DNA from: Streptomyces sabulosicollis
GTDB taxonomy: Bacteria > Actinomycetota > Actinomycetes > Streptomycetales > Streptomycetaceae
Direction: 5' to 3'
DNA: 35,290 bases
NCBI RefSeq assembly: GCF_016103465.1
Contig: NZ_JAEEAP010000045.1
Location: forward strand, 1-35,290
The position numbers were made by a program, and so were the translations under genes. Under the pieces are notes generated by a model. The model searched no databases, was not told where the DNA came from, and saw only the letters and a list, made by a program, of their open reading frames with translations. Positions within the stretch are counted from its first letter, which is position 1. Every line of letters begins with the position of its first letter. Positions 1-7,138 of the stretch are shown here, piece by piece.

Positions 1-2
1 AG

Positions 3-878
3 CCCGGGACGGCCCCCGGCCAGGGCGCGGTGCTGCGCCGCCTGGTGCGGGACAACCTCCACTACGCGCTGGGCATCAGCAGCCCGTATCCGCTCGGCGC
101 CACGTCCGAGGCGTACGGGCAGGCCCTGCACGCCCTGGCCGCGGCGCGCCATACGCCCGAGCGGGTGGCCGCCTACCTCGGCCGGACCCCGCTGGTGCCC
201 CTGCTGCCCCGCCCGGAGGCGGACATCTGGGCCCGCGCCCTGCTGCGGCCACTGGGGTCCACCCCGAGACCCACCCTGGACATCACCCGGCTCGCCGTCA
301 CCTTCCCCCGGTCCGCCGTGGCCCGGCTGCTGGACATCAGCCGCAACACCGTCTCCCATCACCTCAGCCGGGTGGAGGCCACTCTCGGCCTGGACCTGGG
401 CGACGTACGCACCCGGGCCGCCCTCGACCTGGCCTTCTGCCTGTCCGGAGGGCAGCCGGACGGCGGCTTCGGCGCGGAAGTCGGCTCCGGTCCGGAAGTC
501 GGCTTCGGCACGGAAGTCGGCTTCGGCACGGAAGTCGGCTTCGGCGCGGAAGTCGGCTTCGGCGCGGAGCACCGGCGGCCGGTGCCCACCCTGGACGAGC
601 TGTTCCGCACCGCGCCCGCCCACGCCTGGGCGCGGGAGTTCCTGCGCCCGCTCCGGGACACCCGTGGCCGCGATCTGCATACCACCCTGCGCGCCTGGAT
701 CGACGCGAACACCGACGCCCAGCGGACCGCCCGCCACCTCGGTCTCAGCCGCAACACCGTCCGGGCCCATCTGCGGGCCGCCGAACACCTGCTCAGCCGG
801 GACCTGCTCACCACCGGCTCCGGGATCCACGACCTGGTGCACGCCCTGCACATCACCGGTCTCCCCCCGGCGGGCTGA
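3..878 (+). CDS. Partial regulator with two PucR-type helix-turn-helix units
   Basis: The reading frame is open to the left edge, so this is the 3' part of a longer gene; GTG at 30 is only the first internal start. Two similar helix-turn-helix units are visible. The first contains DISRNTVSHHLSRVE (about residues 102-116 from position 30) and the second LSRNTVRAHLRAAE near the C terminus. Both resemble the C-terminal HTH of PucR/CdaR-type transcriptional regulators. They are joined by a linker made of a six-copy 18-bp DNA repeat encoding GFGxEV units. Each HTH is followed by a similar helical tail ending in DLxxxL. The likely role is DNA-binding transcriptional control; the N-terminal sensory part, if any, lies outside the window. 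The family call is inferred from motif pattern, and target genes cannot be told. Confidence 0.6.
   Translation, partial: PGTAPGQGAVLRRLVRDNLHYALGISSPYPLGATSEAYGQALHALAAARHTPERVAAYLGRTPLVPLLPRPEADIWARALLRPLGSTPRPTLDITRLAVTFPRSAVARLLDISRNTVSHHLSRVEATLGLDLGDVRTRAALDLAFCLSGGQPDGGFGAEVGSGPEVGFGTEVGFGTEVGFGAEVGFGAEHRRPVPTLDELFRTAPAHAWAREFLRPLRDTRGRDLHTTLRAWIDANTDAQRTARHLGLSRNTVRAHLRAAEHLLSRDLLTTGSGIHDLVHALHITGLPPAG
465..570 (+). repeat. Six-copy in-frame 18-bp tandem repeat
   Basis: Units start at 465, 483, 501, 519, 537 and 555. The consensus is GGCTTCGGCRCGGAAGTC; the second copy is the most diverged and the last is cut short after 15-16 bases. Because 18 is a multiple of three, copy-number change would lengthen or shorten the linker between the two HTH units by six residues (GFGxEV) without breaking the frame. 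The identical third and fourth copies suggest recent slippage. Confidence 0.93.
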
Positions 879-900
879 CTGCGCAGCGTGCACATGTCGC

Positions 901-936
901 GGGCGGGCGATGCGCACCGTGCACCGTTGCCCGCCC
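901..936 (+). terminator. Probable terminator of the HTH regulator
   Basis: The arms GGGCGGGC (901-908) and GCCCGCCC (929-936) pair perfectly, with two further possible pairs inside, and lie 23 nt after the regulator's stop codon. There is no U-tract, which is common for actinomycete terminators. The loop of about 18 nt is longer than ideal. Confidence 0.5.
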
Positions 937-1004
937 CCGTGATCCGCTTTAGCGTCACTCCTGCCGCACCGCGCGGGAACGAAACCCCGCCTCCCAGCGT
1001 GGCG

Positions 1005-1044
1005 GGCGGTCTGTATCACCGCGAGGGGAGTGATGCAGACCGCC
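1005..1044 (-). terminator. Hairpin terminator of the EamA gene
   Basis: Left arm 1005-1019 and right arm 1030-1044 form a 15-bp stem with one non-Watson-Crick position and a 10-nt loop. It lies 12 nt beyond the stop codon of the minus-strand permease gene. It could also stop read-through from the plus-strand regulator. Confidence 0.7.
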
Positions 1045-1056
1045 GCCGTACGGTGC

Positions 1057-2019
1057 TCACAGCTCCGAGGGCTTCTTCTCCGCGGTGGGCGCGGTACGTG
1101 CTCGGGGACGTGCCGGTACACGTCCCCGAGTGACGGCGAGCACGGCGCCCGACAGCAGCACCAGCGCGCCCAGCGCCTGGAGACCGCCGAAGGACTCGCC
1201 CAGGAAGACCATGGCGCACACGGTGTTGACCACCGGGACCATGAACATCATCAAGGACGCGGACGCGGGGCCCACCGCCCCCACCCCCCGGTAGTACAGG
1301 AGATTGGCCACGGCGGCCGGGCCGATGGCGAGGAACACCACGTTCAGCCAGAGCCCGGTCGACATCCCGTCCCAGTGCACCTCACCGAGATCCGGTGCGG
1401 CGACCACCCCCAGCAGCACCGCCCCCGCACACGTCGCGTAGGTCGTGGCGCGCAGCGGGTCGATCCCGGCCAGCACCCGGGGCCCGACGAGCGTGTACGC
1501 GGCCCAGCACGCCGCGCTGAGCAGATACAGCAGATCGCCCGAGAGCCGGGTGGTGCCCCCGTGTGCGCTGCCGCCCGCGCCGAAGAAGAACACCACCGCC
1601 CCGGCGAGCCCGAGTGCGAGCCCCGCCAGCCGCCCCCCGGAGACCCGCTCGCGGCCGGTGACCAGGAGGAAGGCGCTGGTGAGCACCGGGCTGAGGACGG
1701 GGATGACGATGCCCGCGTCGAGCGAGGGCGCCAGCGACAGCCCCCAGAAGAAGAAGCCGTTGTAGGCGAAGACCCCCAGGACGCCCGCGAGCGCCGCCCG
1801 TCCGCCGCCACGCGCGGAAGCCGGGGTGGCCGCCGGTTTGCCGAAGACCGCCACGGCCACCAGCAGGGCCACCGCACCGCCACCGAAGCGCAGCAGCGCC
1901 GCCACGGTGTGCGGCAGCTGGGCGACCACCGACTTGGAACTGGAGAAGGCGCTGCCCCACAGCAGCATGGTGACCGTGAGCAGCAGGTACGGGCTCTTCC
2001 ATCCCTTGTCTTCAGGCAT
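1057..2019 (-). CDS. EamA/DMT-family transporter
   Basis: A 320-residue multi-spanning membrane protein beginning MPEDKGWKSPYLLLTVTMLL. It carries two tandem EamA-type halves, each with about five hydrophobic segments. The opening LLWGSAFSSSKSV stretch and the second-half SAACWAAYTLVGPRVL and GVGAVGPASASLMMFMVPVV stretches are typical of the drug/metabolite transporter superfamily. The length fits the usual 10-TM form. Substrate cannot be predicted; family members export amino acids, nucleotides or drugs. The frame stays open far upstream, but the ATG at 2019 starts just before the first membrane segment and upstream residues are low-complexity. The gene is divergent from the reductase gene at 2233. 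A hairpin just after the stop is its likely terminator. Confidence 0.85.
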   Translation of the reverse strand: MPEDKGWKSPYLLLTVTMLLWGSAFSSSKSVVAQLPHTVAALLRFGGGAVALLVAVAVFGKPAATPASARGGGRAALAGVLGVFAYNGFFFWGLSLAPSLDAGIVIPVLSPVLTSAFLLVTGRERVSGGRLAGLALGLAGAVVFFFGAGGSAHGGTTRLSGDLLYLLSAACWAAYTLVGPRVLAGIDPLRATTYATCAGAVLLGVVAAPDLGEVHWDGMSTGLWLNVVFLAIGPAAVANLLYYRGVGAVGPASASLMMFMVPVVNTVCAMVFLGESFGGLQALGALVLLSGAVLAVTRGRVPARPRARTAPTAEKKPSEL

Positions 2020-2232
2020 GTCCCGACCCTGACCCCCGGCCTCCCCTCCGGTCTTGAACGCTGGTGCGCCGCCCCGGCGGCACCCTCTTCGCGGGGCCAT
2101 CCTGTCCGTTCCGTGAGGAATACCCCTTCCCGGGATGTGGAACCGGGTAGGTGTCGCCCGTGGCATCAGGGCCTCGGAGGCCGACCCGTGACCCGGACCG
2201 TCCACGACGGTTCCCGCTTCGGAAGGTGGTAG

Positions 2233-3261
2233 GTGGTCCCGTTGAACACCGCTGACCAGGAGACACCGCGCGAGCGCGAGGAGTTCCGCCGCTCCGCGCC
2301 GCACTTCGCCGACCGGATCACCGCCGACGGCCGGGACGGCTGGCCGGTGGAGGCCGGGCGCTATCGGCTGGTGGTCAGCCGCGCCTGCCCCTGGGCGAGC
2401 CGCGCGCTGGTCTCGCGGCGGCTGCTCGGCCTGGAGCAGGCCCTGTCGCTGGCCGTCACCGACCCCATCCAGGACGAGCGCAGCTGGCGCTTCACCCTGG
2501 ACCCGGGGGACCGGGACCCGGTGCTGGGCATCCGGTTCCTCAGCGAGGCGTACGACGCCCGCGAGACGGGGTATCCGGGCGGGGTGAGCGTGCCCGCGCT
2601 GGTGGACGTGGTCAGTGGCGCGCTGGTCACCAACGACTACCACCGGATCACCCTGGACCTCGCCACCGAATGGACCGCCCTCCATCGCGAGGGCGCCCCC
2701 GACCTGTACCCCGAGGAGCACCGCGACGAGATCGACGACGTGGCGGAGGGGATCTACCGCGATGTGAACAACGGTGTGTACCGCGCGGGCTTCGCCGAGC
2801 ACCAGCACACCTACGACGACGCCTACCGGCGTCTCTTCGCCCGTCTCGACGAGCTGTCCGAGCGGCTGGCCACGCGGCGCTATCTGGTCGGCGACACCAT
2901 CACCGAGGCCGACATCCGGCTGTTCACCACGCTGGTCCGCTTCGACGCCGTGTACCACGGCCACTTCAAGTGCAACCGCAACAAGCTCAGCGAGGACCCG
3001 GTGCTGTGGGGGTATGTCCGTGACCTCTTCCAGACTCCGGGTTTCGGGGACACCGTCGACTTCGACCACATCAAGCGCCACTACTACCAGGTGCACACCA
3101 ACATCAACCCCCGCCGCATCGTTCCGCTCGGCCCCGACCTCTCCGGGTGGCTGACGCCGCATCACCGCGAGGAGCTGGGCGGGCGCCCGTTCGGCGACGG
3201 CACCGCACCCGGACCGGTGCCGGACGGCGAGGCGGTGCCGGAAGAGGGCCGGGTGGCTTGA
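2233..3261 (+). CDS. Glutathionyl-hydroquinone reductase-like GST family protein
   Basis: A 342-residue protein of the ECM4/YqjG (Xi-class GST) type. The N-terminal thioredoxin-like domain contains SRACPWASR with the catalytic Cys at residue 52, and LVTNDYHRITLDLA follows in the place of the family's glutathione-contact segment. The C-terminal helical domain has YLVGDTITEADIRLFTTLVRFD, HFKCNRNKL and HYYQVHTNINPRRIVPLGP, all signature stretches. Known members reduce glutathionyl- or quinone-thiol conjugates with a Cys-dependent mechanism. Actinomycetes mostly use mycothiol, so the thiol cofactor here is uncertain. The GTG at 2233 is preceded by GGAAGG (2221-2226) at 6-nt spacing; a TTG at 2242 is a less likely alternative. 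The last 30 residues are acidic and proline/glycine-rich and are probably disordered. Confidence 0.87.
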   Translation: MVPLNTADQETPREREEFRRSAPHFADRITADGRDGWPVEAGRYRLVVSRACPWASRALVSRRLLGLEQALSLAVTDPIQDERSWRFTLDPGDRDPVLGIRFLSEAYDARETGYPGGVSVPALVDVVSGALVTNDYHRITLDLATEWTALHREGAPDLYPEEHRDEIDDVAEGIYRDVNNGVYRAGFAEHQHTYDDAYRRLFARLDELSERLATRRYLVGDTITEADIRLFTTLVRFDAVYHGHFKCNRNKLSEDPVLWGYVRDLFQTPGFGDTVDFDHIKRHYYQVHTNINPRRIVPLGPDLSGWLTPHHREELGGRPFGDGTAPGPVPDGEAVPEEGRVA

Positions 3262-3725
3262 AGTCGCACATGTCGCATTCCCGTGCCGCACGGCGCCGCA
3301 TGTCGCTTCGTTCGCCCGGTCTTCAAGTGATCGGCACACCTGTTACACAGACGCCATGTGTGTTCCCCGATCCGGGCACCACCTCGGCCCCGGCGGTGGC
3401 GGTCGGGTCCGACATGACGCGCGTCACCTCGCACAAGGGACGTGGTGGCAGGTGAGTTCGGTGGCCATTCTGTGAGGGAACGGCGCCCATGAGGTGTGGT
3501 CGTGTGCCCGTGGTGTGATCGGAAAGTGGCGGAATGCCCGGTTCCGGACCGTGGCTGATTCGCAGCGTGGCGAGCCCCGTGATTACATCCGTTTCCGCGC
3601 TAAGGCATCCACGGATCCCCGGTTCCCGCCGGAACCCCGTGACCGTGCCGTGGGAGCCGATTTCCCCTCGGCCCCCATGCGCTGTTGCAAGCTCAATGAG
3701 ACAGTCACCCAAGGGAGACGCAACA
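3262..3725. promoter_or_regulatory. Intergenic region ahead of the peptide-export locus
   Basis: These 464 nt contain no convincing gene. Two perfect dyads stand out: TGACGCGCGTCA at 3415-3426 and GGTTCC-CGCC-GGAACC at 3621-3636. A ribosome-binding site AAGGGAG (3711-3717) precedes the precursor ATG. No clear -35/-10 pair was recognised. The dyads are candidate regulator sites for the locus. An in-frame extension of the precursor upstream to 3534 exists but reads as random G+C-rich sequence. Confidence 0.45.
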
Positions 3726-3944
3726 ATGAACAACGCGCCCAAGGTCGCCACCCAGGAGATCTCCGACGCCGAACTGGACAACGTGGCCGGCGGGATCGGC
3801 AACCCGGTGGGCGACGTCCTCGGCACCGTCGACACCGTCACCGGCCCGGTGACCGGCGCCGTCGGCACCGTTACCGGCACGGTTGACGGTCTCACCGGCC
3901 TGAACACCACCGGCATCGTCGGTGGGGTCGTCGGCAGCCTCTGA
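3726..3944 (+). CDS. Double-glycine leader peptide, bacteriocin-like precursor
   Basis: A 72-residue precursor. Residues 1-23 form a classic double-glycine leader (EISDAELDNVAGG), cut after Gly23 by C39 peptidases of the type encoded two genes downstream. The predicted 49-residue mature peptide has no Cys, so no lanthionine or disulfide is possible. It is almost entirely Gly, Val, Thr and a few Asp, Leu and Ile. It holds seven overlapping GxxxG spacings (25-29, 29-33, 40-44, 47-51, 51-55, 63-67, 66-70), the helix-packing motif of two-peptide class II bacteriocins. Only one precursor is seen. The start is set by AAGGGAG 8 nt upstream and by leader homology. No modifying enzyme lies nearby, so the product is probably exported unmodified. 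Antimicrobial action is inferred; a signalling or surface-active role is possible. Confidence 0.85.
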   Translation: MNNAPKVATQEISDAELDNVAGGIGNPVGDVLGTVDTVTGPVTGAVGTVTGTVDGLTGLNTTGIVGGVVGSL

Positions 3945-4051
3945 GGCTGACACACCGCCTTCCCTGTGCCCCGGGCCTGCCTGGTCCGGGGCACTCGGCG
4001 GTCCACGGACCCCTTTTCGATCACTCCCTTCGCGGTTGAGGAAAGACTCTC

Positions 4052-4858
4052 GTGCAGTTCCGCCAGCAGGCCCTCTCCAAGGCGCAGTCGGCAGAGGACA
4101 TCGACCTGCCGGTGCGCTACGCCCGTCCCCAGGGATGGCTGGCGCTGGCGGTCACGGTGGTGGTCATGGCCGGGGCCGCCGTATGGGCCGTCACGGGCAC
4201 CGTGTCCAACACCCTGGAGGCCACCGGGATCCTCACCCACGGCCAGGGCAGCTATGTGCTGCAGAGCCCGATCGCGGGCCAGGTGACCTCCGTCCTCGCA
4301 CGGGAGGGCAGCACCCTCCCGGCGGGCGCGCCGCTGCTGAAGGTCCGCACCACCCGTGGCACGACGGTCGTGCGCACCATCGCCGCCGGCCGCCTCACCG
4401 CTCTCTCCGCCTCGATCGGCTCCGTGCTGAACACCGGCGCCAACGTGGCCTCCGTGGAGCGGGTCCGCCACTCCGGCGACCCCCTGGTGGCGACCCTGTA
4501 CGTCCCCGCGGACCGGGCGGCCTCGGTGCGGGTGGGCGCGTCGGTCGACCTCAGTGTGCAGTCCGCGCCGACGCAGACCTACGGCGTGCTCCGCGGTGAG
4601 GTGCGGGCCGTCGGCCGGACCGCCCAGTCCAGCCAGCAGATCGCCTCCTACCTCGGCAGCGAGCAACTCGGCGAGGAGTTCTCCCGGCACGGCCCGCCGG
4701 TCGCCGTCCAGGTACGCCTCGACCGCGAGCGCGGCACCCGCTCCGGATACCGCTGGTCGTCCCCCGAGGGCCCGCCGTTCGCCCTCGGCTCCATGACCCT
4801 GACCGACGGCACCGTGCACCTCGACGCCCAGCACCCCATCGATTGGCTGCTCCCGTGA
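4052..4858 (+). CDS. HlyD-family membrane-fusion/secretion adaptor of NHLM-type exporter
   Basis: A 268-residue adaptor. A short cytoplasmic N terminus is followed by one membrane segment (about residues 29-48) and then a lipoyl/barrel-like extracytoplasmic part (GQGSYVLQSPIAGQVTSVLAREGSTLPAGAPLLKVR). There is no long coiled-coil hairpin, as expected where no outer membrane must be reached and as in the short adaptors of NHLM bacteriocin systems. GTG at 4052 is set by GAGGAAAG (4038-4045). The stop overlaps the GTG of the next gene (GTGA at 4855-4858), indicating translational coupling. It presumably links the two ABC exporters to the cell-wall side and helps pass the cleaved peptide out. Confidence 0.85.
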   Translation: MQFRQQALSKAQSAEDIDLPVRYARPQGWLALAVTVVVMAGAAVWAVTGTVSNTLEATGILTHGQGSYVLQSPIAGQVTSVLAREGSTLPAGAPLLKVRTTRGTTVVRTIAAGRLTALSASIGSVLNTGANVASVERVRHSGDPLVATLYVPADRAASVRVGASVDLSVQSAPTQTYGVLRGEVRAVGRTAQSSQQIASYLGSEQLGEEFSRHGPPVAVQVRLDRERGTRSGYRWSSPEGPPFALGSMTLTDGTVHLDAQHPIDWLLP

Positions 4859-7137
4859 CCGCGACGAACGAGGCCGGACCGCCCCGGCCCGCACCCGCCG
4901 GAAGCAGCGGGGCCCGCCGCCCCCAGCCGGCCCGCGGACGGCGGCGCGCCCCGCGCGGCGGAGCCGGGCCGAGGAAGCCCCGGCGCCGTACCGTGCGCAC
5001 TCCCACCGTGCTCCAGATGGAGGCGCTGGAGTGCGGTGCGGCGTCGCTGGCCATGGTGCTCGGACACTACGGGCGCCATGTGCCGCTGGAGGAGCTGCGG
5101 ATCGCCTGCGGTGTCTCCCGGGACGGCTCGCGCGCCAGCAATCTGCTCAAGGCCGCCCGGAGCTACGGTCTGCGCGCCAAGGGCATGCAGATGGAACCGG
5201 AGGCCCTCGCGGAGGTCCAGGCCCCGGCGATCCTGTTCTGGGAGTTCAACCACTACGTCGTCTACGACGGCATGGGGCGGCGGTTCGGCAGGCGCGGCGT
5301 CCACATCAACGACCCCGACAAGGGGCGCCGCTTCGTTCCCATCGAGGAGTTCGACACCAGCTTCACCGGTGTGGTCCTGGTCCTCGAACCCGAGGAGTCC
5401 TTCCGCCGGGGCGGGCGCCGCCCCGGGGTGCTGGGCGCCCTGCCCCCGCGCATGCGCGGCACCACCGGCACCCTGCTGGCCTCGCTGCTGGCCAGCCTGC
5501 TGCTGGTGGCGGTGGGGGCCGCGGTCCCGGCGCTCAGCCGTACCTTCATCGACACCTTCCTGATCGCCGGCCAGGACTCGACGCTGGAGCCGCTGTTCGC
5601 GTCCATGGCCGTGGCGGTGGTCCTCACCGCCGTGCTGACCGGCGTCCAGCAGGCGAACCTGCTGCGCGGGCGCATCATCTCCTCCACCCTCAGCAGCGCG
5701 CGGTTCCTGCGCCATCTGCTGCGGCTGCCCGTCACCTTCTTCGCCCAGCGCAGCCCGGCCGACCTGGTCCAGCGGCTGCGCTCCAACGACACCGTCGCCG
5801 AGACGCTCGCCCGCGATCTGGCGGCCGCGGCCGTCGACGGGGTGGTCGTGGTGCTCTACGCCGTGCTGCTGTGGACCTACGACCCCCAACTCACCCTCGT
5901 CGGCGTCGGGCTGGCCCTGCTCAACGTGGTGGCCATACGGGTGGTGGTGCGGCTGCGGGCCACCAGGACGCAGAAGCTGCGGGCCGACACCGCGCGGCTG
6001 ACCACCACCTCGTACACCGGTCTCCAGCTCATCGAGACGGTGAAGGCCACCGGTGGCGAGGCGGGCTACTTCCGCCGCTGGGCCGGTCAGCACGCCGTCA
6101 CCCTGGAGGAGCAGCAGCGCCTCGGCGTGCCGAGCTCCGTACTGGCCGTGGTCGCCCCCACCCTCGCCACCCTCAACAGCGCCCTCATCCTCTGGATCGG
6201 CGGGCTGCGGGCCGTCGAGGGACACATCTCCATCGGTCTGCTGGTGGCCTTCCAGGCGCTGGTGACCCGCTTCACCGCGCCCATCACCCGGCTCAACGGG
6301 GTGGCCGGCCGCATCCAGGACTTCTCCGCCGACGTGGCCCGGCTCAAGGACGTGGAGAACTTCCCGGTGGACTCCCTCTACACCCGCGACGAGCCGCGCG
6401 AGGACACCCGCCGGCTGACCGGACAGGTGGCGCTGGAGAACGTCACCTTCGGCTACAACCCGCTGGACGAGCCGCTGCTGCGCGACTTCTCGCTGTCCGT
6501 CGGCCCCGGCCGGCAGGTGGCGCTGGTCGGCGCCTCCGGCAGCGGAAAGTCCACCGTCTCCCGGCTCGTCTCCGGCCTCTACACCCCCTGGGAGGGGGTC
6601 ATCCGCATCGACGGACAGCGTCTGGAGGACATCCCTCGCGGCGCCCTGGCCGCCTCGGTCTCCTTCGTCGACCAGGAGATCTTCCTGTTCGAGGGGACCG
6701 TGCGGGACAACGTGGCGCTGTGGGACCCGTCGATCCCGGACGAGGCCGTGGTGGAGGCCCTGCGGGACGCCGCGCTCTACGACGATGTGATCGCCCGGCG
6801 CCCGGAGGGGATCCACTGCCGGGTGGAGCAGGACGGCCGCAACTTCTCCGGCGGCCAGCGGCAGCGGCTGGAGATCGCCCGCGCCCTGGTGCGCCGCCCC
6901 AGCGTGCTGGTGCTGGACGAGGTCACCAGCGCCCTGGACGCGCGGACCGAGCAGCTCGTCATGGACAACCTGCGCCGCCGCGGCTGTGCGTGTGTGGTGA
7001 TCGCCCACCGGCTCAGCACCGTGCGGGACAGCGACGAGATCCTCGTCCTGAACCGCGGCACGGTCGTCGAACGCGGACGGCACGAGGACCTCGCCGCCGC
7101 CGGGGGCCCGTACGCCGAGCTGATGAAGGAGCACTGA
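4855..7137 (+). CDS. Peptidase-containing ABC exporter (C39, NHLM family)
   Basis: A 760-residue peptidase/permease/ATPase. A basic, proline-rich N-terminal extension of about 48 residues precedes a C39 peptidase with oxyanion Gln54, catalytic Cys60 (ALECGAAS), His133 (FNHYVVYDG) and Asp153 (NDPDKG), so the protease looks intact. A six-helix ABC membrane domain follows, then an ATPase with Walker A GASGSGKST (559-567), signature SGGQRQR (from 665), Walker B LVLDE (Asp688, Glu689) and H-loop His718. It should cut the precursor after Gly23 and export the core peptide using ATP. The GTG at 4855 overlaps the adaptor's stop; a TTG at 4843 would add only four residues. One base separates it from the second exporter gene, so the four genes form one operon. 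Confidence 0.93.
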   Translation: MTATNEAGPPRPAPAGSSGARRPQPARGRRRAPRGGAGPRKPRRRTVRTPTVLQMEALECGAASLAMVLGHYGRHVPLEELRIACGVSRDGSRASNLLKAARSYGLRAKGMQMEPEALAEVQAPAILFWEFNHYVVYDGMGRRFGRRGVHINDPDKGRRFVPIEEFDTSFTGVVLVLEPEESFRRGGRRPGVLGALPPRMRGTTGTLLASLLASLLLVAVGAAVPALSRTFIDTFLIAGQDSTLEPLFASMAVAVVLTAVLTGVQQANLLRGRIISSTLSSARFLRHLLRLPVTFFAQRSPADLVQRLRSNDTVAETLARDLAAAAVDGVVVVLYAVLLWTYDPQLTLVGVGLALLNVVAIRVVVRLRATRTQKLRADTARLTTTSYTGLQLIETVKATGGEAGYFRRWAGQHAVTLEEQQRLGVPSSVLAVVAPTLATLNSALILWIGGLRAVEGHISIGLLVAFQALVTRFTAPITRLNGVAGRIQDFSADVARLKDVENFPVDSLYTRDEPREDTRRLTGQVALENVTFGYNPLDEPLLRDFSLSVGPGRQVALVGASGSGKSTVSRLVSGLYTPWEGVIRIDGQRLEDIPRGALAASVSFVDQEIFLFEGTVRDNVALWDPSIPDEAVVEALRDAALYDDVIARRPEGIHCRVEQDGRNFSGGQRQRLEIARALVRRPSVLVLDEVTSALDARTEQLVMDNLRRRGCACVVIAHRLSTVRDSDEILVLNRGTVVERGRHEDLAAAGGPYAELMKEH

Positions 7138-7138
7138 C

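Noticed and set aside
465-570. CRISPR-like repeat array
   Set aside because: The units are contiguous without spacers and keep the reading frame, so this is a coding minisatellite.
2020-3339. In-frame upstream extension of the EamA gene
   Set aside because: It is antisense to the reductase gene and has no membrane or family features; the ATG at 2019 gives a normal-length transporter.
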